Of a stretch of DNA of 64,000 bases, positions 9,753-21,341 are shown in pieces (the first letter of the stretch is position 1; each line of letters opens with the position of its first letter). Location of the stretch: positions 165,015,911 through 165,079,910 of the forward strand of contig JASDDO010000014.1 in assembly GCA_030015575.1 (NCBI GenBank). The letters are read 5' to 3'. The notes beneath the pieces were generated by a model. The model saw only the letters and a list, made by a program, of their open reading frames with translations, made no database searches and had not been told where the DNA came from. A program made the position numbers and the translations under genes. This DNA is from Agapanthus africanus (taxonomy: Eukaryota > Streptophyta > Magnoliopsida > Asparagales > Amaryllidaceae).

Positions 9753-12099
9753 TGTTCCCTCATATAATTTTAACACAATAAGGCAACGCCTCATGTGCTT
9801 CTCACGTGAACGCCAGCGCCGGCCTCTAATAGGATTAAATCCTATAGCGGCGCCTCACGTGAGCACCGACATGCAAAGCACGTGGTGCCTGATTCCGTAA
9901 GAATTAAATTCTTAGACGGCGCCCACGTGCATAGCACATGAGCGTTAGCGTCCAAATTAAAGAGAGTAGAATTAAATTCTACATGGGGAATATTTCCCTA
10001 AAAAAACGGGGATATTATCTGTTAAACAGAGCTGTTGGATCAAAACTCCATTGGTGATTAAAAAATTATCAAATGATAGAATTAAATTCTATTTTGGAAA
10101 AAAAACTTCCCTTGATCATTCTAAAAGAGAAAGATATTCTTTGTTAAACAGAGAGTTGTTAGATCAAACATCTGATGGGAAAATATTTCCCTAATCTTTC
10201 CAAATGAGAAAGATAGACTTTGAACCTTTGGATTAAAAATCCAATGGTGATTAAAAATCACCGTTTAGCAGAATTAAATTCTGTATATGGGAAAATATTT
10301 CCCTAATCTTCTTAAAAACAAGAATATATATTCTGTAAAACAGAAATTCACTGGATCAAAAATCCAACGGTGGATAAAATCCCCCGAACAATTTTTGAGG
10401 CCAATTAAATCAATTGGTATCTCTCAAATGAGAGATTTTCTTAAACTAATTAACAATTTGCATCTCCTATATAAAAGATAGGAGACTTCAAGTCTCGTAT
10501 AGAAGATTGACCCCCAAGTTTCTGCAAAAAAAAAAAAAAAAACAGAAGCTATAAAACCGAGAATTCAATCTCCTCTCAAAGAAGAAAGTTCTCATTCATT
10601 CCCAAACCCTAGGTAAAGAAGATCAGAGATTAAAAATCTCTTTTGCCTAGCATAAAACAAAAAAAACAAGGGTTTAACCCTTCACAAAAAAAAAGAACTT
10701 AGTTTTTCCTCTGATCTGAGATCTGCAAAGTAGATTTCACCACAAGTTGAGAATTTAATTCTTGTTGGGGAGATTCTGTTCTTTAGATTAAGAATTTAGG
10801 GGAAATAACTAGATTAAAAGAAAAGGAGAGAAAAAGAACATACGTTCTAGGAATTTAATTCTCTAAAAATAAGGGTTTAACTCTACATAAAAAACCTAGT
10901 TCTTATTAAAAGAACAGAAAAACTTAGTTCTCCAATAAAATCGATCTCAGATCTTCAAAACTGAGATCTTGATGATCAATAAGGGCCAAAACGCTATTAA
11001 CAAAGATTAAATCTCTAAAAGAAAGGATTTCAGCGCCTCACGTGCGCCGAACAAAAAGAGCTCAGCGCCTCACATGGTTTCCACGTGAGCACTCTAAACA
11101 AACTGCTCAACGCCTCAAGTGCTTCTCACATGAACGCCCAAAAACAAATACTCGGAGCCTCACGTTCTTCCTACGTGAACGCCCTAAAAACAAATGCTTA
11201 GCACCTCACGTGCTTCCCATATGAGCGCCCAAAACAATAGACTAAGCGCCTCACGTGAAACACGTGTGAGCGCTGTATAAAGTGCTGAGCACTATAAATT
11301 TAGTCAAAATGATCGAGTGCCTAGCACTGATTGGACATCACCCATGTCTGAGTGCCTCACATGATATACACGTAAGCGCCAGAGCAGCAAATAAGTGCTA
11401 AGCGCTTCTAAATAAAAGGAGAAAACCCAAGACTGAGCCCAAATTGGTTAAGTATCTATGAAGTTCTCTTGCAGTTGAGTCCAAATACTCTGTTGTTGGA
11501 TCTTAACTAAAATTTAATGATCTTTAAAATATTGCTAAACTGATCTTAGTCTCAAATAAAACTAATGTATCCTTAGTTAAAATAAATTGAGCTCAAATGC
11601 TCATATATTTAAGTCGATCTTAATCTCAAACTAGATTAACGGTCCTTAAATAAAACAAATATTTTGAATTGATGTAATACATACAACCTAAGTTCAAACC
11701 CAACATATATACGGATTTGGACTAATTTACATCCTACGGGCGACGACATAAACTAGTCTCCGTATGCAATCTACGGGCAACCTTAACAAACAAAATAACA
11801 CACGATACGAAGTGAACTACTGGAGCAGGAGAAAGTTGTTATTGCAACGCGATAACGTAATTAACTGTAGAGACTTGCGTCTGCAGGGAAGAACGTCCCC
11901 ACAATCAAAAACCTCTCACAAACGAGGAAAAATCTGATAAATTCTGCTACATCGGTCGCATCTATTCAAACCTCCGATATACGATACCATAAATCAACTT
12001 AGTATGTTCGGAGAGGTGAATGGATATGTCCAAATACATCTGCTCCCAAATTCAGGCTAAACGTCGTCCGCATCTTAGTCCAGTCTTCGGCGGTAAACA
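9753..12099 (+). mobile_element. H1: hairpin-chain LTR, AT-rich class (2347 bp)
   Basis: It begins TGTTCCCTCATA after the polypurine tract and ends GGCGGTAAACA. The end matches H4 (GGCGGTGAACA) and, inverted, H2. The interior is a run of short palindromes such as AGAATTAAATTCT, GGGGAATATTTCCC and CTGTTAAACAG, with CACGTG-centred ones at 9720-9960 and 11035-11400. A TATA box lies at 10468-10475. The last 500 nt (11595-12099) are shared with H4 and H2. The right flank is the interior of the Copia-B 5' LTR, so it was inserted there. No coding capacity is seen. Confidence 0.75.
10468..10475 (+). promoter_or_regulatory. TATA box of the H1 LTR
   Basis: TATATAAA, flanked by CTCC and GGAG, 715 nt into the LTR. 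Equivalent boxes lie in H2 (16262-16271, minus) and H4 (46187-46194). It separates a putative U3 from the transcribed part. Confidence 0.55.
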
Positions 12100-13560
12100 G
12101 TGTATTTATTTTTTTTACTGCTTTGTATTGCCTATACATGTTGATAAAGACTCGATACAGTAGTATACTATTTTGGTTTGTCTTTATCTTAACATGTGGA
12201 TATGTTTTACTTATTATCACATATCGCTGATGTATGTTGATAAAGCCTATAGGATTTTGCTTGACTACCAGTGTTATGATGACGATCATACTTATGGGGG
12301 CCGGGTAGTCCACAAGCACATCCTTAAATGTCCTAAGTAGTAGGAGTATTGAGACTAGGCATAGATATTCCAGAGTAGACTTGTGTATACGTTTTTAGAC
12401 CCCGATGAGGGGCGGTGGTTGGTCTCACAGTCATTGGTGTGATCACTTAAGATTGTATACAGGTGCTCACTGGGGGTGAGTACACTGGACGGACTTGCCG
12501 AGAACTTCTAGATGGTATTATACCTATTGTCAGATAGCGGTTCTCAGGTGACATGAGTACAGATTAGTTTTTAGACCTGAGATCACCATTTGTCTCGTAT
12601 GAGTTCTCACTGTACTTAGATCACTACCCTACCAAGACTCTACTGAGTCGTGCAAACTGATTTTGGTTGGGTATAGTCCTGAGCCACATGGAGGTAGCGA
12701 GCTATTGTTAGGGATTCGTCTCTCCAGATATTGGGAGTCGATATCGCACCGTGTCAGGTTGGCAAGAACCATAAAATCTTGTCCAAGGCAGATAGGATTT
12801 ACTTAGATCAGTAGTTTCTCAGATCGGTCCTGAGCCACATCGACATGACTTTTCGGATTATTAGGGGTCTGACATTTACCACACTCTAGATCCGGTATGC
12901 GATACTCTTAGATGAAGAGACCAGACTGTACGGAGATTGTCACGAATAGGCTCAGTAGGGATTCGGATGAGTTTGGTCGTCGGCCTTCTAATCGACAGGT
13001 ATCTGGGTGGCCATTACGTACAGCTAGTGCCGCTGACGTGTTTGTGGTTAAACCAATTGCCAGCATACTGTCGAGTCTTTAGAGTCCCACATAGAGGGTT
13101 TCACTGGTTCAAGTGAAACGATGTAGATGCTGTATGTTTATACGTGCAGGGTTTCGATTAAATACGTGTACTAGTTGCGCGAAATTTAATCGGATGGTTT
13201 ATGATACTAGAAGGCTTAGGATTAAACTAATTTATTAAATCACATATTGATTTAATTCTAGTATCACGTTATTGGATTTATCTATTTCTTGGTATTCGTA
13301 TTTTTGGTACAAATATGGGTATGTATATACGGTTAGGTATTCTTGTATTTATACAAAAAAGACTTCTAGAAGAAGGACACCTCATTTTGCATTTTCTATT
13401 GAATTGAAATTAGGAAATAAGGTGTATAGGTGAGGTAGCATAGATATGGTGAGAGGTATGGCCTTGAATTATTTTAATTCATTTGGCTAAATTATTCGAG
13501 CATGGCTACTTATTTTTATTTGAAAAAAAAAGAAAATGGTTGATGTCTTTTTCAAACCAT
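12100..13560 (+). mobile_element. Copia-B 5' LTR, both ends missing
   Basis: It follows the Copia-B 3' LTR (17735 on) and both Copia-A LTRs in order. It includes GTTGATAAAGCCTATAGGAT near 12236 and the shared block around 12950-13110. The first about 80-100 nt are lost at the H1 insertion. The last about 500 nt, the primer site and the first part of the leader are absent: near 13560 it jumps to sequence found about 400 nt inside the Copia-A leader. Confidence 0.7.
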
Positions 13561-14100
13561 TTTACGCCGTCTAATTGCTATAGGTCGATTATACGGGGCC
13601 GCAAATACTTTTTCCTTTTGTCATGCTGGATTATAGTATTTGCGGTCGTTGTCATGAATAGCCGAGGGTTTTGTGAGATGAGAGTTTTATATTTACTTCT
13701 GTATATTCATATTGCGGGGCGAGCGTCCGACTTGTGGACTGCCGTCACTGCTTGATGTATATTCTTTTGAGGGGCACATACGGGTTGAGGTTGTATCGTC
13801 TATGTATTATATTTGATTCATCTCTTGTACCTAAGATAGACCTAGGAGGAGTGTTCAAGTAGCTAGATTCTAGGTGGCAACGGATGGCCATCTCATGGAG
13901 TTGAGAACATGTCATTCCATTCTAAAATTGGCGGGACTACTTGTCACACTCATAGGGGTCTAGGGACCAAGGTTTGGCTATTCACACGACAGTGGAATCC
14001 GTGATTCATTTATGGCTTAAATAAAACACTGAATTTCTAGAATACCCTCTATTTCATAGCGTTTGCTTATGCTGAGATTCTGTGTTTGCGATATATTATC
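13561..14100 (+). mobile_element. Copia-B leader, first segment
   Basis: Matches the inverted Copia-A leader (26680 down to about 25980), for example TATTGCGGGGCGAG near 13713 and ATTGGCGGGACTA near 13928. It stops exactly at the TTATC target copy of the H2 solo LTR and resumes at 16850. Apparent reading frames here have no recognisable product. Confidence 0.7.
14096..14100. repeat. Target site duplication TTATC, left copy (H2)
   Basis: TTATC directly before TGTTCCCC; the second copy is at 16850-16854 directly after GGGGAAACA. Joining the flanks restores alignment with the Copia-A leader. Confidence 0.92.
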
Positions 14101-14674
14101 TGTTCCCCTCCGAATGACGCGGCAGAGACGCGGTGGACGTCTTTCCTGAGATTCGGGGCAGATGCTATTTGGTTTTATCCGTCTACCTCTCCGAAGATGC
14201 CAAGTTGATTTATGGCACCGTGTATCGGAGGTTTAGACGGATGCGGCCGATGTAGCAGACTTCGTCAGATTCCCCCTCGCTTGAGGGGTTTTTGATTGTG
14301 GGGACGCTCTTCCCTGCAGGCGCAAGCCTCTGCAGTTAATTACGCTACCGCATCGCGGTAGCCACTTTCTCCTTCTCCAGATGTTCACTTCGTATCGTGT
14401 GTGTTTGTTTTGTTTGTGGTTTCCCGTGGATTGTATACGGAGACTAAGTGATGCCGTCGCCCGTAGGACGTGGATTAGTCCAAATCCGTGTTTACTTAGA
14501 TTTGGGTTTGGTGTTTTAGTTTAAGGATACGTTAGCCATATTGAGGCTAAGATCAACTTAAACTTTTGTTAGGGATACGTTAGCCTAAACTCCAAACTAA
14601 GATCAACTTAACGGGATCGTTTGGATCCGACAAGAGAGCAATTGACCCTATTGTTTAGTTTAATGACGTTGCGG

Positions 14675-14860
14675 TCGATTTCCAGTTTAGGGACATGGTG
14701 GTCCATCATTCCCATTTGGGGACGAGCATTAGTTTAAGGACATTTCGGTCCAACGTTCCCATTTTGGGACGAATATTAGTTTATGGACGTTTCGGTCCAA
14801 CATTCCCATTTAGGGACGAATATTAGTTTAAGGACATTTTGGTCCACGAATTTAGGAACC
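14675..14860. repeat. Minisatellite of about 47-bp units in H2
   Basis: Repeats of GGACATTTCGGTCC followed by a CCCATTT-GGGACGAA-TATTAGTTTAA type spacer, about four units with substitutions. The same array, inverted, lies at 47483-47900 in H4. Confidence 0.8.
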
Positions 14861-14878
14861 CCGCAGTCCATATCGATG

Positions 14879-15421
14879 TGTGGTTGTTGGGACCCGTCAC
14901 CTCTCTGACGTCGTTGAAGGATTACAACGATAGGAGTCCGAGGAGTTCAGAGATGTACCCTTGAACCGGATGTAAATTGATTTAGGAGAGCAATCTTGCT
15001 CAGTCAATTTAATTTGAGGACTTACGGCCATGATTGGGCTAAGTCCAGTTGAGAATATGTTGTGGTTGTTGGGACCCGTCACCTCTCTGACGTCGTTGAA
15101 GGATTACAACGATAGGAGTCAAAGGAGTTCAGAGATGTACCCTTGAACCGGATGTAAATTGATTTAGGAGAGCAATCTTGCTTAGTCAATTTAATTTGAG
15201 AACTTACGGCCATGATTGGGCTAAGTCCAGTTGAGAATATGTTGTGGTTGTTGGGACCCGTCACCTCTCTGACGTCGTTGAAGGATTACAACGATAGGAG
15301 TCAAAGGAGTTCAGAGATGTATCCTTGAACCAGATGTAAATTGATTTAAGAGAGCAGCCGTGCCCAGTCAATTTAATTTGAGGACTTACGGCCATGATTA
15401 GGCTAAGTCCAGTTGAAAAAT
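14879..15421. repeat. Three tandem copies of a 182-bp unit in H2
   Basis: Starts at 14879, 15061 and 15243, each beginning TGTGGTTGTTGGGACCCGTC. The third copy carries more changes and ends near 15421. H4 holds a single related unit, inverted, near 47320-47370. Reading frames inside are by-products of the repeat. Confidence 0.92.
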
Positions 15422-16261
15422 GTTCAACGTTTTTATTTATGTTTGGTCTATTAGGCCTGTGCTAGGGCTTTGCCCCTTTTTAATAATGCACTGCATTTTA
15501 TTCTGGCCTGCTAGGCCTTTTTGATTTGGGCTCTGTCCCTTTATAAATGATGCAGAGCATCTGTTTTGGTCTGACAGACCTTTGTTTGGGGTCTGCCTTT
15601 TTTAAAATAATGCATGGCATTTTATTAGGCCTGTTAGGCCTTTTTAATTGGGCTCGGTCCTTCTTTTCAATAATGCAGTGCATTAATTGTCTGACAGTGG
15701 TCATGTGGCCTGTCAGGCGCTTTGCGCTAATTAATGAGCGCAAGCGCATGTGGAGGTGACACGTGTCACGCTCTGGTGAGTGCAAGCGCAGTTAGCGCAG
15801 TGCGCTGCGCCAGTGCGCTGCGCTGCTGACACGTAGCGCGCCTGGTGGGTTGCACCAATTTCAGAGAGCAATGCTCTATTTTAAAAGCGCATAGCGTAAG
15901 TTGTTCTGGAGCTGACACGTGGCGCTTTCTGGTGGCTAGCACCAACCCAAGAGCGCAACAGTGCAGATTTTCAAGTGCAAGGCACTGTTTCAATAACTTA
16001 ATCCAATTTTGGATTCAAGAAAAGAATCATTAAGATTCCAGAACCAATGGTTCATAAAAAAGTGCAAGGCACTGTTATTATTTAGTTTTTATTGAAGATC
16101 ATTGATCTTGTTCTTAGATCAATGATATATTCAGAAAAAGTTCTTCTTGAATAAAGGATTTTACCTTTTTTGTTCTTGAGTTCTTCTCACAATCTTTCAA
16201 AGTTCTCTTTATGAAGTTCTTGATGTTCTCAATGTTTTTCTTTTGAATTGGGGTCTAGGGG

Positions 16262-16271
16262 TATTTATATA
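16262..16271 (-). promoter_or_regulatory. TATA box of the H2 LTR
   Basis: TATATAAATA on the minus strand, 578 nt from the 5' end of the LTR. It is in the position equivalent to the box in H1, relative to the palindrome-rich U3. Confidence 0.5.
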
Positions 16272-16439
16272 GTGCCCATAAATTTGTTAAGTTTGTTAAA
16301 GAGATCATTCTCTGAATGATTTGGGGAATTTTCCCCACCGTTGGATCTTTAATCCAAGGGCTTCTGTTTTACAGAAGACAATCTTCTTGTTTTAACAAGA
16401 ACAGAAGGATCTTACTAGAATTTTAATTCTGTTTGGCGC

Positions 16440-16680
16440 AAACGCCCCAGCGCTTGACACGTGTCGCGCAGCGCAGAGCGCAGTGCAACTGCGCAAGCGC
16501 AACTGCGCTGACACGTGTCGCGCAGCGCAGAGTGCAGTGCAACTGCGCTGACACGTGTCGCGCAGCGCAACTGCGCTGACACGTGTCGCACAACGCAACG
16601 CAACTGCGCTTGCGCCACTGCGCTTACACGTGTCGCACAGCGTAGTGCTTGCGCAACTAAAGCGTTGCTTCCTTTAATTT
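16440..16680. repeat. GC-rich palindromic repeat tract with ACACGTGT cores
   Basis: About five degenerate units of roughly 45-60 bp combining CTGACACGTGTCGCGCAGCG with GCGCAACTGCGC-type palindromes. Long antisense frames here are compositional artefacts. A sister tract lies at 63820-64000. Confidence 0.8.
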
Positions 16681-16849
16681 TGTTTTAAATAGAGCCTTGC
16701 TCTGATTGGGCGCGCTGCCTCGGGCGCTGCGCTGAAGTATCAAATTCTGACACGTGGCGCATCGCGCACAGCGCACGGGATTTGAAGCGTTGCTTCAATT
16801 TTTGAATTTTTGAAATTCAAACAGAGCTTTGCTCTGATTGGGGGAAACA

Positions 16850-17734
16850 TTATCATGCCTGAGAAGAATGGTATTGTATGTGTGTGTGTATAGAAAGAGT
16901 AAACGCTATATATGTTTTGCATCCGCGTTAGTCCTGTCCCCGCACTGCCGTAAGTTAAGTAACCTTACGGTGAAGACCCGAGACTTTGTGGCTAATGCAG
17001 ATGGCATATATGCACGTGCCTACTTTCGTTTCTTTTGGTGTGATATTATTAATTGATAGGATAGCATTATAGTTCTAATGCAAGAAAAACAAACCTAAAT
17101 GATGTTGTCGAAACAATTTTAAAACCACTCGGTTTTCTTTAAAACCACTTGTTTTAAAAGTGGAGCCTAAACCACTCATTTTCAAAGTTATTCGGTTCCT
17201 TCAACGATATCAAGTTCATTATGTTCATGGGTTTTCGCCAAAAACCATCCGTAGCTCTCCGTTATTTCGGACATGTAGCATATAGTATTCATGCGGTATT
17301 TGTTGGCCAAAATCAAGACATTGTGAATGGTATCTATATGTTTCTTATCCGTAGCATAGATAAATGCATTGGTTTAGGACAGACGTACCACCTTGTTGGC
17401 CAAAGTTAACGGTATGTACGGGTGGAATATACAGTCTAAGAAGTTTGTTGGATTTGGAGTTCATATATGAACTAAGTCCCATCAGACATTTAGACAAGTT
17501 CTAAGACATGTATCGCTTATTTTGAGAGACATCCGTTCTCCGTGAAGTTGAGATATAGAGAGATAAAGATAGAAGTATTGGAGCGGATCCACCCACTGAG
17601 GCAATTTTCTCGAACACGATAGTTTCACAAATATGATTTGCAAAAATAATTAATAAAGAAGTTGGGTGTTCGACATCACACGGGCTGTGAGTGTGCGACA
17701 CCGCAATAATTAGCCTTAAGTGTAAGTGGGAGAT
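16850..17734 (+). mobile_element. Copia-B leader (second segment) fused to its 3' non-coding end
   Basis: Begins with the second TTATC copy. To about 17420 it matches the inverted Copia-A leader (25990 down to 25180), including two GTTGGCC repeats near 17303 and 17397. Near 17430 it jumps to the 3' end (inverted 21640-21340 in Copia-A), with CACCGCAATAATTAGCCTTAAG and the polypurine tract AAGTGGGAGAT. All gag-pol sequence is deleted, so this copy is non-autonomous. Confidence 0.75.
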
Positions 17735-19293
17735 TGTTGGATATAATGCACTCAAAGCAATTATTGTAATTGCAGGCAGGCGATTATAATGATTGAGAAA
17801 GAACCTATACGGATAGAACAGTTTTACTCGAGATGATAGTATGATCTGGTTCATCTCTATCATGTATATATATTATGTGGTATTACGGATTACTATTATA
17901 TGTTGATAGAGCCCATAGGATTCTTGCTTGACTATCAAGATTATTGTAGCGATCACACTTATGAGAACTGGGTAGTCTATAAGCAAATCCTTAAATGTCC
18001 ATAGTCGTGGGAATATCGAGACTGGGTATCGATATTCCAAATTAGACTAGTGTATATGTTTCTAGACCCTGACAAAAGGTGATGGCCGGTCTCACAGCCA
18101 TTGGTGTCAGATAGTCACCAAAGATAGTATACAAGTGCTTATTGGGTTATGAGTTACACATGACAGACTCGCTGCGAACATGCTAGCTGATATTATACCA
18201 ATTTTCAGATAGCAGTTCTCTGGTGACATGAGTACAGGTTAGTCTGTCGACCTAAGATCGTCATTTGTCTCATGTGAGTTCCCACTGTGGTTTGATTACT
18301 ACCCTACCACGGCTCTACTGAGTTGTGCAAACAGGTTTTAGTTTGGTACAGTCCTGAGCCACATGGAGATAGTGAGAGGATCGTCGGGGATTCGTCTCTC
18401 CCGGTATTGGGGGTAGATGTTGCATTTTGTTCGGATGACCATCACCAGAAATCCTTGGCCAAGGTGGATGAGAATTACTGATTGTAGATCAGTAGTTTCT
18501 TAGTGGGTGATGGACTTTATACCGATACGTCTTATCGTATTATTAGAGATCTAACTTTATTCACCCCATTGATTCGATATGCGATACTCTTAGGAGGATA
18601 GACCAGATTGTATGGAGATTGTCACTTTCAGGCTTAGTAGGGATACGGACAAGTTTGCTTGTCGGCCTTCTTTTCGTTCAATACCTGGATAGCCGTTACG
18701 TGCAGCTAGTGCCGCTGACGTGCTTGTAGTTAAACACACTGCCAGCGTATTGTCAAGTCTGTAGAGTCCCACACAGAGGGTTTTTCCAGCTTGGACGAAA
18801 TAATGTAGTGTACGTATTTTTATACGTACATGGGTTCGATTAAATACGTGTTTTTGTACACGTACTTTTAATCGGACAGTTTTGTTAATACTAGCCGGTT
18901 TAAAAGATAGCCGGGTTATCACATTTTGGATTAAATGTGAGCTAGTATTATATATCTCTTTTAGTATCTCTCATTTCGATATTCGTATTTTGACAGAATA
19001 CGGTATTTATACGAATACGAGTATTTATATAAATACGCATGTTTGTGTCTTGATATTAGTACGGGTATTTGTATCATTAGTATAAATACAGGTATTCTTA
19101 TTTTATATGAATACGGTATTCATATTTTGATATGAATACGGGCGTATGTATTTGTAATATATACTTGTATTAGTGTACTTGTATATATATTTATATATGT
19201 ACATATACATATGTATATGTTTATAATGAGGTGGTCTCTCTTGTCTTATCTTCTCTTCTTGATTGTGAAGGAATGTTGTGGGCTTGTGACTCA
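17735..19293 (+). mobile_element. Copia-B 3' LTR, first part (split by Copia-A)
   Basis: Starts TGTTGGATATAATGC after the polypurine tract. It follows Copia-A LTR sequence through the shared block (18600-18780) and a series of degenerate ACGAATACGGGTATTTATA-type repeats (18980-19200). It is interrupted at the ACTCA target (19289-19293); the remainder is at 29148-29690. Confidence 0.82.
19289..19293. repeat. Target site duplication ACTCA, left copy (Copia-A)
   Basis: ACTCA before TGTTGGG; the second copy at 29148-29152 directly follows GCCAACA. Confidence 0.93.
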
Positions 19294-21329
19294 TGTTGGG
19301 TTACGGCAGCGCCTCGGCCATCAAACCGTGGCCAAATGCGGAACAAAAATTTTCTAAACTGGCGCCACCATGACCCGATACCCGGATCTACCCTAAACCC
19401 TATACTAGCAAGCAATATAAAGAGTTAGGAATGGTTATACCGAGTTGATCTATGTATTTCGGTCTTCAACCTTCATCCCAAGCTTCTAGTGGTTGCGGAT
19501 TGAGTTTTATTGTTGGTCTTCCTCCATCTACGATGATTCACCTGAGGGAAATGGCGCAAGCTCCAGCCTCACCAAGCGAGGCAACCGACGCTCCAAGGTT
19601 GCTAGCAATGGAGAGTGGAGGTGTAGGAATGTGTCACTATAATTTCTCTCTCATCACAAATGCTCCATGAGCAACTCAAGAAGATGAAGAGGAGGTGAGG
19701 AAATATGTGGCATGAGCAACTAAAGAAAATGGCTAAGTGTTTTCTCCAAGTGAGAATAAGAGTGAGCCATGAAGCAAGTGAAGAAAAGAAAATGAGCAAA
19801 GCTTGTAGAAGAGATGGCAGCCCCCTCTTTTTTCCAATCATGCAACAAAAATATCTCATCTTATTTAACTAATAAACAAATGCAAACCATACCTCTCTAC
19901 ATGCCAAAACCCATGCTCATGCCAACTCACCCTCCACCTCATTTCCAAAATGATTTTCTAAAAAGAAAATCAATTAATGAGGTGGCCATCTTCTAGAAAC
20001 TATTCTGTATAAATATGGAATACAACCTGGTACACGTATAGAAATACATATTCGCGTATTCGTATAAAAATACGAATAGCCAATAGAGAAAATGAATAGT
20101 GAACAATAATACTAGAATACACATATATAAATACATATATATAAATTATTAAATCAAAACTTGATTTAATAATCCGGCTTAATCCTAAACCGCTAGTATT
20201 ATCAACCGTCCGATTAAAGTCTGTGCAGCCTGTACACATATTTAATCGGACACCTGTATATACCAACATACGTCATCTACACCATATCGTCTGAACCATG
20301 AAAACCCTCTGTGTGGGACTCTAAAGATTCGTCAATACGCTGGCAGTGGGTTTAACCACAAGCACGTCAGCGGCACCAGCTGTACGTAACGGCTACCCAG
20401 GTATTGAGCGAAAGGAAGGCCGACGAGCAAACTTATCCAAACCCCTACTGAGCCTGATAGTGACAATATTCGTACAGTCCGGTCTGTTCGTCTAAGAGTA
20501 TATCGAGTCTTGGGGGTGGATCGAGTCAGACCCCTAATAACAAGATATTTAGTGTCGGTATGAAGCCCATCACTACCTGAGAAACTACTGATCCTAGATT
20601 AGTAATTCTCGACTACCTTGGCTAAGGATTTCTGGTGATGGCCACTCGTGCACTGCGCGACATCAACCCCCAATACCGGGAGAGACGAATCCCCGACGAT
20701 CCGCTCACTGCCTCTATATGGCTCGGGACTGTACCCAACTAAAACCTATTTGCACGACTCCTTTGAGCCGTGGTAGGGTAGTAATCAAAATACAGTGGGA
20801 ACTCACATGAGACAAATGACGATCTCAGGTCGACAGACTAACCTGTACACATGTCACCTAGAAACTGCTATCTGACAATATGTATAATACCAACTAGCAA
20901 GTTCCCGACGAGTCCGTCCAGTGTACTCATAACCCAATGAGCACATGTATACTATCTTAGGTGAACAAACTAACACCAATGGCTTGTGAGACCAGGCCAC
21001 CGCCCCTCGTCGGGGTCTCGATCAGTATACACTAGTCTACTTTGGAGTATCGATGCCCAGTCTCGAAACTCCTACGACTAGGGACATTTAAGGATTTGCT
21101 TATAGACCCCCAGCTTCTACATATATGCTCGCCATCATAATGCTGGTAGTCAAGCAAGAATCCTATGGGCTCTATCAACATGTAATAGTGATCTATAAAC
21201 CACCTGAAGCATATACATGATGATAAAGACAAACCAGATAGCATACTATCATCTCGAAGGTCCTCCCTCAATCATCATAATCACCTGCCCGCGATTACGA
21301 TAATTGCCTTGAGGGCACTATAGCCAATA
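19294..21329 (-). mobile_element. Copia-A 3' LTR (2036 bp)
   Basis: Pairs with 27087-29147 throughout. On the minus strand it starts at 21329 as TATTGGCT (TGTTGGCT in the partner; a transition in the terminal dinucleotide) and ends CCGTAACCCAACA at 19294. Confidence 0.93.
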
Positions 21330-21341
21330 ATCCCCCACTTG
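21330..21341 (-). other. Copia-A polypurine tract
   Basis: Minus strand CAAGTGGGGGAT lies immediately before the 3' LTR. It matches AAGTGGGAGAT at 17724-17734 and 42769-42778 in the other copia elements. Confidence 0.85.

Larger units (their letters stand above)
14101..16849 (-). mobile_element. H2: solo hairpin-chain LTR, GC-rich class (2749 bp)
   Basis: The ends are TG...CA (TGTTCCCC at 14101, GGGGAAACA at 16849), flanked by TTATC duplications. Orientation comes from alignment to H1 and H4. From its 5' end at 16849 it has: AT-rich and GCGC palindromes with ACACGTGT cores (16840-15720), imperfect palindromes (15700-15425), three 182-bp repeats, GGAC...GTCC minisatellite units, and the conserved 3' portion (14660-14101). 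The conserved 3' portion includes CTACCGCGATGCGGTAG on the minus strand. No coding sequence or internal domain is present, so it is a solo LTR. Confidence 0.85.

Noticed and set aside
14879-15421. CRISPR-like array
   Set aside because: Units are 182-bp head-to-tail copies without unique spacers, inside a plant LTR.
16392-16618. Cys/Arg/Ala-rich minus-strand frames
   Set aside because: Generated by the GCGC/ACACGTGT tandem repeats of H2; the same effect is seen in H5 at 63692-63967.
9067-16849. H1 and H2 as the long inverted termini of one large transposon
   Set aside because: H2 has its own TTATC duplication and TG...CA ends, and Copia-B sequence on both sides joins through it; H1 and H2 are independent insertions.
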